Shown here: in pieces, positions 1-6,316 of the stretch
How positions within the stretch are numbered: the stretch's first letter is position 1
How the letters are laid out: each line of letters begins with the position of its first letter
NCBI GenBank assembly: GCA_030617125.1
Contig: JAUWWA010000018.1
Coordinates: forward strand, 1 to 11,250
Direction of reading: 5' to 3'
Source of the DNA: Pirellulales bacterium
GTDB lineage: Bacteria; Planctomycetota; Planctomycetia; Pirellulales; Thermoguttaceae
DNA length: 11,250 nucleotides
Notes under the pieces: model-generated
Told to the model about the DNA's origin: nothing
The model's database searches: none
Seen by the model: the letters and a program-made list of their open reading frames with translations, nothing else
Program-made: the position numbers and the translations under genes

Positions 1-99
1 GTAAGAAGAGCCGCCTCCAAGACCCACCGCGGAATACACAAACGATACGCCAAAGAAAAGAATGGCGAGTACGATTGGCGGAACAATGAGTTCTTCCAT
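1..99 (-). CDS. TauE/SafE-family membrane transporter, N-terminal fragment
   Basis: Thirty-three codons are visible before the window edge. The product starts MEELIVPPIVLAILFFGVSF and continues into SAVGLGGGSSY. A hydrophobic first helix running into a GLGGG glycine cluster is the typical opening of the TauE/SafE (sulfite exporter-like) family, multi-pass inner-membrane proteins associated with export of sulfite, sulfoacetate or other organosulfur anions. The ATG at 99 is preceded on the minus strand by GAGAAG seven bases upstream, a reasonable ribosome binding site that fixes the start. Most of the gene lies outside the window, so substrate and integrity cannot be judged. The family call rests on a short segment. 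Confidence 0.65.
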   Translation of the reverse strand, partial: MEELIVPPIVLAILFFGVSFVYSAVGLGGGSSY

Positions 100-529
100 G
101 AAATGCTTCTCGACGATTCACATACGCACGGGAACCTATTGGAGACGAATCCGCTTGCCACCCCTCGCGTGTTGTCTCGATGAACAGCACGATTTTACCG
201 TAGCGGTAGCTGGGCCGCAAGTGCTTGCCGATGCTATCCTTGCCGTTGGGAACCTGCTCGACGAGTTCTACATCGCCGGCGGCAGGGACCCGGTGCAAAA
301 CATCCCCGGTGTCCCGTTCAACGTGACCGGCTCGGTCTCGCTGACGCATTGAAGCCGACAAACGTTTGTGCCATCATGATGAATTGGCATCCGTCCTGGC
401 CGGGACATTCGGCGATGAACTCTGCCCCTGACAACCTGCTCCGCTTTGCGATATCCCCTCAGAAGGCGGTGGGATGGGGCGGCTCCATGGTGGTTCACGT
501 ACTGGGGGCCGTCGTGGCCTCGATGACGT
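100..529. other. Gene-poor segment with coding-like scraps
   Basis: No intact gene is convincing here. On the minus strand, 176-265 (reading ELVEQVPNGKDSIGKHLRPS and on to YRYGKIVLFIE) has G or C in the third position of 26 of 30 codons, as in the real genes of the window. This frame is open from about 349 but runs without a stop straight through the start of the transporter at 99, so it has no proper end. A second minus-strand frame just upstream (about 340-420, EFIAECPGQDGCQFIMM) also looks protein-like but ends in a stop. This could be a frameshifted gene remnant. I do not recognise the family. Confidence 0.35.
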
Positions 530-2149
530 TCACCGCGAGCCGATCGCGATCAGATGAGTGCGCGTGGCGATGTAGAGCACGTCGTCGGCCACGACCGCGG
601 CGGAATAAACGCTGTCGCCGACGTTGTTCTCGGCCAGCAGTTTCCGCGTGGGTGAAAGCGCCAGCACGACCACGTCGCCGTCCTCGTCACCGAGGTAGAT
701 TTTCCCGTCGACCAGAAGCGGCGAGCCCCAAACAGCCGCCATCATGTCGTACGTCCAATGAACGCGGCCGGTCTTGGCGTTCAGGCAGTGGACCAGGCCG
801 GAAACGTCGCCGATCACGAGCAGATCGTCCTTGACGGCGACCATGCCCAGCGTGCGGTGCATGGTTTCCTCGAAATCGAACTCGCCGTCGCCGTTGGCGT
901 CGTGGCCGGCGTAGCGCCATACGGCGGCCGAGTTCGGGTTCGGCTTGAGCGTCTCGCCGGCCTGCTGGTCGACGGCGCAAAGCCGCCGCGGCGGGGCCGG
1001 CTTGCCCTGGCGGTCGACGACCAGCTCGGCGCTGACGTCGCCGCGACGCGTCGGGTCGATGCACCAGAGACGCCCCGGCCCTTCGCCGTGTTCAGGGTCC
1101 TGCCCGGTGGCGATGTACACGCGGCCGCCATGGATGACCGGTGTGGCGATGATGCTGTTGCGGTCGCCACTCCCGTCAGCTTTCCACACGGACTGCTTCA
1201 GGTTGCAGTCGAACTTCCAGAGCAGCTTGGGTTTGGCGTCGGCCGACGGTTTGGCCAGAAAGCTGTAGAGCCAGCCGTCGCCGCCGGGGAAGACGACCTG
1301 CGGCACACCATCGATCACGGCGTAGGCGGGCGAGGCCCATTGGCCGTGCAGGATGTTCCGTCCCGGCGAGGCGTCGGTCCAAACGAGCTTGCCGGTGTGC
1401 TTGTTCAATGCGATGAAGCTGGGGGCGTCGGGCGCGGGGATGCGCTCGTGCGACTCGTCTACGCCGTTGGACGTGCATACGAACAGCAAGTCGCCGCCCG
1501 CCGTGACCGAACAACTCGCCATGTTGTGTTGCACTACGCCGAGTTGCTTCATCATGTCGAACAGCCAGATGATGTCGGCTTCGCGTCGGGTGGCGCCGCC
1601 TTCGGCGCGGTAGGGTCCGTTGTTGCGGCCGTCGTAGAAGCCGTTTGCGTCGAGGCAGGCGACCTCGGCGCGGTTGGTCACCACCCAAAGCCGGTCGCCC
1701 TCGACCAGCGGCGCGGCGCATATCCCCTGCTTTGGCCAGTCGACCGACCGGCCTGCTGAGAGTTTCTCGCGCGAAAGCTGCCATCCGAACCGGCCGTCGC
1801 TCTGGCGAAAGCACAACAGGCAGCCGAGGTCGATCAAGGCCGGATAGCACCGCACGTATCCGGCGCCGTTGTTGGTGGCACAGAAAACTTTTCCGCCGGC
1901 GAGGACCGGCGTGCCGTAGCTCTGCGACCCGAGCCGCGCGACCCACAGGATGTTCTTTGCGGACTTGCTCAACCACCGGCCCGTCTTGTGATCGAACTGG
2001 CCGACGTTCCACTGGGTCGGGGTGTTTTTCCCTCGTGGCGTGTTGTTGCGAACGGGCGAGCCGCCCCATTGGGGCCAATCGGCGCTGCGGGCCTCCGCCG
2101 GCAAGGCGGCCGACGCGGCAAACATTAGAAGGATAGCAATACGTCTCAT
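530..2149 (-). CDS. Secreted PQQ-like beta-propeller protein with EF-hand loop
   Basis: A 539-residue protein. Residues 1-23 form a signal peptide (MRRIAILLMFAASAALPAEA) and the mature part begins ADWPQWGG, a very common start of planctomycete outer-membrane-assembly (BamB)-like or PQQ-like repeat proteins. Blade-like repeats follow, e.g. GTPVLAGGKVFCATNNG (79-95), LNKHTGKLVW (248-257), LNAKTGRVHWTYD (456-468), GSPLLVDGKIYLGDEDGDV (475-493), with typical Trp docking residues. Residues 417-428 (DANGDGEFDFEE) fit a canonical 12-residue EF-hand calcium loop. The frame is open up to 2293, but the ATG at 2149 is chosen because it places the signal peptide at the N-terminus. It is probably periplasmic or envelope-associated. 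Whether it binds PQQ as an enzyme or is a structural scaffold cannot be told; the dehydrogenase active-site motifs were not recognised. Confidence 0.9.
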   Translation of the reverse strand: MRRIAILLMFAASAALPAEARSADWPQWGGSPVRNNTPRGKNTPTQWNVGQFDHKTGRWLSKSAKNILWVARLGSQSYGTPVLAGGKVFCATNNGAGYVRCYPALIDLGCLLCFRQSDGRFGWQLSREKLSAGRSVDWPKQGICAAPLVEGDRLWVVTNRAEVACLDANGFYDGRNNGPYRAEGGATRREADIIWLFDMMKQLGVVQHNMASCSVTAGGDLLFVCTSNGVDESHERIPAPDAPSFIALNKHTGKLVWTDASPGRNILHGQWASPAYAVIDGVPQVVFPGGDGWLYSFLAKPSADAKPKLLWKFDCNLKQSVWKADGSGDRNSIIATPVIHGGRVYIATGQDPEHGEGPGRLWCIDPTRRGDVSAELVVDRQGKPAPPRRLCAVDQQAGETLKPNPNSAAVWRYAGHDANGDGEFDFEETMHRTLGMVAVKDDLLVIGDVSGLVHCLNAKTGRVHWTYDMMAAVWGSPLLVDGKIYLGDEDGDVVVLALSPTRKLLAENNVGDSVYSAAVVADDVLYIATRTHLIAIGSR

Positions 2150-2167
2150 TTCACGACCACCGGCTGC

Positions 2168-2196
2168 ATTGTACCAGAAGCGCGTGGCGACCAACA
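2168..2196 (-). promoter_or_regulatory. Possible promoter of the PQQ-like gene
   Basis: Reading on the minus strand, TGGTACAAT (2176-2168) resembles an extended -10 box 18 bases before the ATG at 2149. A -35 match is poor (TGTTGG at 2196-2191 with a 17-base spacer). The leader would be only about a dozen bases. Confidence 0.3.
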
Positions 2197-2468
2197 CAAA
2201 CCGGAAGGTCGTGGCATGTTGCGTCCTGATTCGGCGTCTGGGTGACGGTGGCAAGCGAGCGAAGCTCGGCCAGGCTTGCCGGCTGCAAAACAATTGCGGG
2301 GAAAAATCGCGGTGCAGCCGCCCGCATAACCGTCAAATCTTCACCCCCTTGCCGATGCGGAAATCTTTGCGCAGCAGGAGCCCTAAACCTTTTGGTGAAA
2401 ATAGTTTCCGTACGCTCAAGCGGCCTTTGCGGGCGGGCCGATACGGTATTTGACCCTTAGAGAATTGC

Positions 2469-2645
2469 GCGTGCCGTGGTGGCACGCTCAAAGGGCGCGT
2501 CAGGTAACCGGACCGGGTTTTTCGAGTCAAGGAGTGGCTCGACGGCCCTGACGCAGTACACCGTGCGAACTGCGGGAGTGGACCCAACTGTCCCGCCAAG
2601 TGATTGTCGACCACGCCTGAGTCGGTTCTTACCCATGGGAGAACC
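2469..2645 (+). promoter_or_regulatory. Candidate structured RNA leader of the cysteine-repeat gene
   Basis: Several perfect or near-perfect stems follow one another. GCGTGCC/GGCACGC at 2469-2475/2481-2487. An outer stem GCGTCAGG/CCTGACGC at 2497-2504/2547-2554 encloses AACC/GGTT (2506-2509/2516-2519) and an 8-bp hairpin TCGAGTCA/TGGCTCGA (2522-2529/2535-2542, one G-U pair) with loop AGGAG. Then GCGGGA/TCCCGC (2572-2577/2591-2596) and GGTTCT/AGAACC (2624-2629/2640-2645). CGCAGT/ACTGCG (2552-2557/2569-2574) would compete with both the outer stem and the GCGGGA stem, as in alternating regulatory RNAs. No known riboswitch consensus was recognised, and GC-rich DNA gives many chance stems. Confidence 0.3.
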
Positions 2646-2742
2646 CGCCCGCGCTCTGGAGGCGCTGATTCATCCCTCGGGTGCACCTAGTCCTCCGGTT
2701 GGCGGTTGCAGGGCCGGGATTCAAACTACCGCGGTTCCTTAT

Positions 2743-2749
2743 AAAGGAG
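2743..2749 (+). promoter_or_regulatory. Strong ribosome binding site of the cysteine-repeat gene
   Basis: AAAGGAG lies ten bases before the ATG at 2760. It is one of the few clear Shine-Dalgarno sequences in the window and suggests the gene can be translated efficiently. Confidence 0.7.
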
Positions 2750-2759
2750 TTGTTGCTCA

Positions 2760-3761
2760 ATGAGAAGCAAAACTATTTTTGGAGCGCTCTTCGTGAGCGT
2801 GGCCCTGTTGTCTAGCCAGGGGTTCGGTTTCGACCTGCTGGACGGCTTCTTAGGGCTAAGTCTCGGTGGCGGCGGCTGTTGCGAGCCCGCCTGCTGCGAG
2901 AAGGCTTGCTGCGAGAAGGCTTGCTGTGAGGAGGCCTGCTGCGAAAAGGCCTGCTGCGAGAAGGCCTGCTGCGAGCCGCAATGCGGCCAGTCGTGCTGCC
3001 GGCAAGGCTGCGGCCTGTTGGACGGCCTGAAAGGGCTGCTGAAGTGCAATAGCTGCTGCAAGAAGTCCTGCTGCGAGAAAGCTTGTTGCGAAGAGGCCTG
3101 CTGCGAGCCTGCCTGTTGCGAAGAGGCCTGCTGCGAGCCGCAATGCGGCCAGTCGTGCTGCAAGTCCAGTTGTGACCTGCTGGGCGGCCTGAAAGGACTG
3201 CTGAAGTGCAATAGCTGCTGCCAGAAGTCCTGCTGCGAAAAAGCTTGCTGCGAAGAGGCCTGCTGCGAGCCTGCCTGTTGCGAAGAGGCCTGCTGCGAGC
3301 CGACGTGCTGCGAAGCCAAATGCTCTGGTTGCGGTTGTGACCTGTTGGGTGGCCTGAAAGGGCTGCTGAACTGCGATAGCTGCTGCCAGAAGTCCTGCTG
3401 CGAGCCTGCCTGTTGCGAAGAGGCCTGCTGCGAAGAGGCCTGCTGTGAGCCTGCCTGTTGCGAAGAGGCCTGCTGCGAGCCGCAATGCGGCCAGTCGTGC
3501 TGCCGGCAAGGCTGCGACCTGTTCGCCGGCTTGACGGGCCTGTTCAGCTGCAATAGCTGCTGCTCCCAGACTGCTTGCTGCGAGCCTGCCTGCTGCGAGT
3601 CTGCCTGCTGCGACGGCTGTGGCGGTGTGCCGGCCACGGCTCCGGCGGCTTCGGGTGAGAAAGCGGCCCCATTGCCGCCGGCCCCCAGGGCCGACGACCC
3701 CACCGCTTCACGGAAGCGTGGTGGAATCCGTAGCGTCAGCCGCGTCGTCATCAGCACCTAA
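2760..3761 (+). CDS. Exported cysteine-repeat protein (CCExA pentapeptides)
   Basis: A 333-residue protein with no recognised family. Residues 1-23 look like a signal peptide (MRSKTIFGALFVSVALLSSQ then GFG). Between residues 40 and 287 about 82 cysteines occur (hand count), nearly a quarter of the protein. They form five arrays of the pentapeptide CCExA (x is E, K or P) at residues 40-74, 104-128, 158-187, 213-242 and 273-284. Arrays are separated by a CGQSCCxxxC motif (75-84, 129-138, 243-252; replaced by CSGCGC at 188-193) and a hydrophobic linker of the type DLLGGLKGLLKCNSCC (85-100, 139-154, 194-209, 253-268). The tail (288-333) is Pro/Ala-rich then basic and cysteine-free. CC every five residues resembles eukaryotic keratin-associated proteins, probably by convergence. 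Inferred roles: disulfide-crosslinked envelope protein or metal binder. It has a strong Shine-Dalgarno sequence and its own terminator, so it is likely monocistronic. Confidence 0.85.
   Translation: MRSKTIFGALFVSVALLSSQGFGFDLLDGFLGLSLGGGGCCEPACCEKACCEKACCEEACCEKACCEKACCEPQCGQSCCRQGCGLLDGLKGLLKCNSCCKKSCCEKACCEEACCEPACCEEACCEPQCGQSCCKSSCDLLGGLKGLLKCNSCCQKSCCEKACCEEACCEPACCEEACCEPTCCEAKCSGCGCDLLGGLKGLLNCDSCCQKSCCEPACCEEACCEEACCEPACCEEACCEPQCGQSCCRQGCDLFAGLTGLFSCNSCCSQTACCEPACCESACCDGCGGVPATAPAASGEKAAPLPPAPRADDPTASRKRGGIRSVSRVVIST
2877..3611 (+). repeat. Nested coding tandem repeats: 15-base units in modules of about 162-165 bases
   Basis: The basic unit is 15 bases (TGCTGCGARGAGGCC-like) encoding CCExA. 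Arrays lie at 2877-2981, 3069-3143, 3231-3320, 3396-3485 and 3576-3611. Arrays 2, 3 and 4 start 162 and 165 bases apart, giving a higher-order module of array, spacer and hydrophobic linker. The copies are close at DNA level as well as protein level, including shared synonymous choices (TGTTGCGAAGAGGCC recurs), which indicates recent duplication or gene conversion. Confidence 0.9.
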
Positions 3762-3793
3762 GACACTCCACCTTGATTGTTGGTTTCTAACAT

Positions 3794-3834
3794 AGGCCTG
3801 TCCGGGCCCCTAAACCCGGGCAGGCCTGTCTTAT
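3794..3834 (+). terminator. Hairpin terminator after the cysteine-repeat gene
   Basis: AGGCCTGTCCGGG (3794-3806) pairs with CCCGGGCAGGCCT (3815-3827) over 13 bp with one G-U pair and an 8-base loop, followed by GTCTTATT. It lies 33 bases after the stop codon. The T tract is short, but the stem is the strongest in the window and insulates hemE from the upstream gene. Confidence 0.6.
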
Positions 3835-3840
3835 TGTACA

Positions 3841-3861
3841 ATGATGAATGATGAATGATGA
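3841..3861 (+). repeat. Three tandem copies of ATGATGA over the hemE start
   Basis: ATGATGA is repeated three times exactly, supplying six ATG triplets in all three frames. The hemE frame uses the ATG at 3848 or 3851. The ATGs at 3841 and 3844 open a mini-frame (MMNDE, stop at 3856-3858) overlapping the hemE start. Seven is not a multiple of three, so a change in copy number would shift which ATG is in frame. Confidence 0.9.
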
Positions 3862-4897
3862 ATTGCCCTGGCACGACTGCCCACTTCTGAAGGCTGCTCG
3901 GTGTGAACCGGCCGAGCGCGTGCCCATTTGGCTGATGCGACAGGCCGGCCGCTACATGGCCGACTATCGCCGACTGCGGCGCGATACCCCCTTTCTCGAC
4001 TTGTGCAAGAATCCCAACCTCTGCGCCGAAGTGATGCTCACCGCCGTCGAACGCCTGGGCGTCGACGCCGCCATCGTCTTCTCCGACCTGCTGCTGATCC
4101 TCGAGCCGATGGGGCTCGAGTTGGAGTTTTCCACCGGCGAAGGCCCGTTGCTGCACAACCCGATCCGCGAGCCGGGCGACGTCGACCGGCTGCGCGAGTT
4201 GGAGAGCATCGAGCCGCTGGGGTTCGTCGTCGAGGCGGTCCGCAAGACCCGTGCCGGACTGAACAACGCTTTGCCGCTGATCGGATTCGCCGGCGCCCCG
4301 TTCACGCTGGCCGCATATGCCATCGAAGGGCGGGGCGGCCGCGACTACCGACGCACCAAGACGCTCATGTTCACCGACGCCGGTGCGTTCAACGCGATGA
4401 TGAGCCGCCTCAGCCGCGCGATCACGCTGTACCTCAACGCCCAGATCGAAGCCGGCGCCCAACTGGTGCAACTGTTCGACAGTTGGGTCGGATGCCTCGG
4501 CACGGACGACTATCGCCGCTACGTGCTGCCGCACACGCGCCGGATCATCGAGTCGATCGCGCCGGGCGTGCCGGTCATCCATTTCGCCACGGGCAACCCG
4601 GCGCTCTTGCCGCTGCAAAGCGAGGCGGGCGCGGCGGTCGTCGGCGTCGATTGGCGCATCCGGCTCGACGACGCCTGGGCGGCCATCGGCCACGACAAGG
4701 CCGTCCAGGGCAACCTCGACCCGGTCGTACTGCTGACCAATCCCGCCGAGATCCGCCGACGCGCCAAGGAGATTCTCGATCAGGCCGCCGGCCGCCCGGG
4801 ACACATCTTCAACCTCGGCCATGGCGTGCTGCCGCAAACGCCCGTCGAAAACGTCGTCGCGCTGGTCGACGCCGTGCACGAGTTGGGCAGTAGGTAA
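3848..4897 (+). CDS. hemE: Uroporphyrinogen decarboxylase
   Basis: Converts uroporphyrinogen III to coproporphyrinogen III by four decarboxylations in cytoplasmic heme biosynthesis (EC 4.1.1.37); no cofactor is needed. At 349 residues the length is normal. The family signatures are present: WLMRQAGRYM (28-37), FSDLLLILEPMGLELEF (78-94), GFAGAPFTLAAYAIEG (146-161), LFDSWVGCLG (209-218), HFATGN (245-250), VQGNLDP (286-292) and FNLGHGVLPQTP (321-332). By alignment from memory with the human enzyme, the substrate-binding residues Arg37, Asp86, Tyr164, Ser219 and His339 correspond to Arg31, Asp80, Tyr157, Ser212 and His325, so it should be active. The start is uncertain between 3848 and 3851 within a tandem ATGATGA repeat, and no Shine-Dalgarno sequence is seen. 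TACAAT at 3837-3842 could allow a nearly leaderless transcript, though no -35 box supports it. Confidence 0.97.
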   Translation: MMNDELPWHDCPLLKAARCEPAERVPIWLMRQAGRYMADYRRLRRDTPFLDLCKNPNLCAEVMLTAVERLGVDAAIVFSDLLLILEPMGLELEFSTGEGPLLHNPIREPGDVDRLRELESIEPLGFVVEAVRKTRAGLNNALPLIGFAGAPFTLAAYAIEGRGGRDYRRTKTLMFTDAGAFNAMMSRLSRAITLYLNAQIEAGAQLVQLFDSWVGCLGTDDYRRYVLPHTRRIIESIAPGVPVIHFATGNPALLPLQSEAGAAVVGVDWRIRLDDAWAAIGHDKAVQGNLDPVVLLTNPAEIRRRAKEILDQAAGRPGHIFNLGHGVLPQTPVENVVALVDAVHELGSR

Positions 4898-4911
4898 CTC
4901 GAGAAACGCGA

Positions 4912-4939
4912 TTGCACGGTGGCTGGTGATCGGTATACT
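4912..4939 (+). promoter_or_regulatory. Sigma70-like promoter before the oxidoreductase
   Basis: TTGCAC (4912-4917) and TATACT (4934-4939) are separated by 16 bases in the 80-base gap after hemE. Transcription would start near 4946, about 30 bases before the ATG at 4978. This suggests the oxidoreductase can be transcribed independently of hemE. Confidence 0.5.
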
Positions 4940-4977
4940 GAGGGTCCTGTCTGCCATCGCCGGTTTCGAGCGCGTGG

Positions 4978-6291
4978 ATGAGGACATGTAGAAGTGAATA
5001 TCGCCTGGTGGTCCTCGGCGGCGGTCCGGCGGGGACGTTTGCCGCCCGGGCGGCCGCCGCACGTGGGGGCCGTGTCGCCTTGGTCCTGCCCGAGCCGCAC
5101 CGGCCGGAGGCCGACGAGCCCGCGACGCCGCAACCGACCGAGTTCGCCGAGCAAATCCGTCGGCTGCAAGTCCAGTTCGGCCTGGCCGCGCCGAACTCGC
5201 TGTCTGACGCGCCGAACATCGACGTCTTCCACGGCCGGTCGGTCTTCGTCCGACAGCGCGTCGTGAAGCTCGGCAAGCAAGAACTCCGCTTCCGCAAGGC
5301 CCTCATCGCCACCGGAGCAACCACCGCAGGTGACGACGTCGAAGGGACCGCCGAGAACGGCTGCCTGACGAGCGAAACGCTCGATGCACTCGCCGAGCCG
5401 CCGCGACGACTGGCCGTGATCGGCTCCGACGCGGTTGCCTGCCAGTGGGCCCGGGCGTTTTGCCGCTTCGGCAGCCAGGTGCACCTGGTCGCTCGCGAGC
5501 CGACCATCCTGAGCGGCGAAGACCCCGACGCCGCGGCAATCATCCAGGCACGGTTCGCCGAAGACGGCGTCCGGCTGCACCTCGGCTGCCGCGACGTGGC
5601 GATCGAGTCGACCGGCAGCCTCCGCGGCGTGGTGATCGGACGCGATGACAGGCAGGAGAAGTTGCTCGTCGACCGGGTCCTGCTATGCGGGCCGCGGCGT
5701 GCGAACACGCAAGGGCTGGCCTTGGAAACGGTCGCGGTGGCCCACGACCGTCGCGGCGTGCTGGTCGACGACCGGCTACGAACGACCAATCGCGACATCT
5801 TCGCCGCCGGTGCGGTTTGCGGTCTGGAGTACGCCGCGCCGCCGGCCGCACGTGCCTCGGCCCGGTTGGCCGCCCACAACGCGCTTCGCTTCTTTCCGCG
5901 CAGAATGAGCCGGCTGGTGATTCCGCGGCTGATCGACACGCAGCCGCAACTCGCCCAGGCCGGGCTCACACTCGGCGAGGCGCGGAAGCGCGAGCTTCAG
6001 TTCGACACGTATCGCATCGAGCTGGCCGAGGCCGACGTGTCGCTCGCGGCGCCGCGTCGGCAAGGTTTCATCGCGATGCACGTCGCCCGGCGGCGACGGT
6101 GGCCGTGGCCGAGGATTGTCGGCGCGACGGTGGTTGCCGAGGGCGCCGACGAGTTGATCGCGCCGCTACTGTTGTTGATGACCCGCCGCCGCTCGCCGGC
6201 CGCGCTGGCCGACGTCGTCCCCTGCCACCCAAGCCGGTTCGAGTTGCTGCGGCAACTCGGCCGACAGTACGTTGCAGGACGAAGGGATTGA
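4978..6291 (+). CDS. Divergent pyridine-nucleotide-disulfide oxidoreductase homologue
   Basis: A 437-residue protein with the layout of the mercuric reductase / dihydrolipoamide dehydrogenase family: FAD Rossmann motif GGGPAG (14-19), ATGA (111-114), second nucleotide-binding region around GSDAVACQWARAF (149-161), the segment DIFAAGAVCG (273-282), and a C-terminal dimerisation domain ending in HPSRFE (417-422). Key positions are altered. The redox CxxxxC motif expected soon after the first Rossmann fold is absent (38-60 is Pro/Glu-rich instead). The NAD(P)H GxGxxG motif is degenerate (GSDAVA). The conserved Asp of the usual AxGD FAD-binding motif is Ala278. The HP pair and following Glu remain. 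It may therefore bind FAD but cannot do dithiol chemistry in the usual way. It follows hemE by 80 bases; a link to heme metabolism is only a guess. No Shine-Dalgarno sequence is evident; the start is chosen to precede the first Rossmann strand. Confidence 0.8.
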   Translation: MRTCRSEYRLVVLGGGPAGTFAARAAAARGGRVALVLPEPHRPEADEPATPQPTEFAEQIRRLQVQFGLAAPNSLSDAPNIDVFHGRSVFVRQRVVKLGKQELRFRKALIATGATTAGDDVEGTAENGCLTSETLDALAEPPRRLAVIGSDAVACQWARAFCRFGSQVHLVAREPTILSGEDPDAAAIIQARFAEDGVRLHLGCRDVAIESTGSLRGVVIGRDDRQEKLLVDRVLLCGPRRANTQGLALETVAVAHDRRGVLVDDRLRTTNRDIFAAGAVCGLEYAAPPAARASARLAAHNALRFFPRRMSRLVIPRLIDTQPQLAQAGLTLGEARKRELQFDTYRIELAEADVSLAAPRRQGFIAMHVARRRRWPWPRIVGATVVAEGADELIAPLLLLMTRRRSPAALADVVPCHPSRFELLRQLGRQYVAGRRD

Positions 6292-6316
6292 CGAAGGATG
6301 CCCGATGGCCTATAAC
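6288..6316 (+). promoter_or_regulatory. Sigma70-like promoter of the HicB-like gene
   Basis: TTGACG (6288-6293) and TATAAC (6311-6316) are separated by 17 bases, the closest match to the sigma70 consensus in the window. The -35 box overlaps the stop codon of the oxidoreductase (6289-6291). The predicted leader is about 80 bases. Confidence 0.55.

Larger units (their letters stand above)
2150..2759. other. 610-base intergenic region between divergent genes
   Basis: No coding region is supported here. 2150-2460 contains the start region of the minus-strand propeller gene and a stretch with two copies of GCCGATRCGG (2351-2360 and 2437-2446). 2469-2740 is dense in inverted repeats and may be a transcribed leader of the cysteine-repeat gene. 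No clear -35/-10 pair was found for the plus strand. No tRNA, tmRNA, RNase P or SRP RNA signature was recognised. Confidence 0.6.

Noticed and set aside
758..1759. 333-codon plus-strand open frame opposite the PQQ-like gene
   Set aside because: It is antisense to a recognised secreted propeller with signal peptide and blade motifs; its sequence shows no domain.
2470..2500. Sigma54-like TGGCACG at 2480-2486
   Set aside because: The required TTGC -12 element is absent at the expected spacing; the bases belong to a hairpin.
2555..2600. Resemblance to a cobalamin riboswitch core (GTGCGAAC ... AACTGTCCCGC)
   Set aside because: The order and spacing of the conserved boxes do not fit, and the B12 box is missing.
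2670..2740. Possible tRNA-like end (GGGATTCAAAC) near 2717-2727
   Set aside because: It lacks a matching acceptor stem, anticodon arm and proper T-arm stem on either strand.
2726..3757. Long open frame on the minus strand opposite the cysteine-repeat gene, with repeats such as QQASSQQAGSQQ
   Set aside because: It is the mirror of the repetitive cysteine codons, which produce no stops on the other strand. The plus frame has a signal peptide, a strong ribosome binding site and a terminator; the minus frame has none of these.
3758..5062. 434-codon minus-strand open frame over hemE
   Set aside because: It is the complement of hemE codons, which carry all family motifs on the plus strand.
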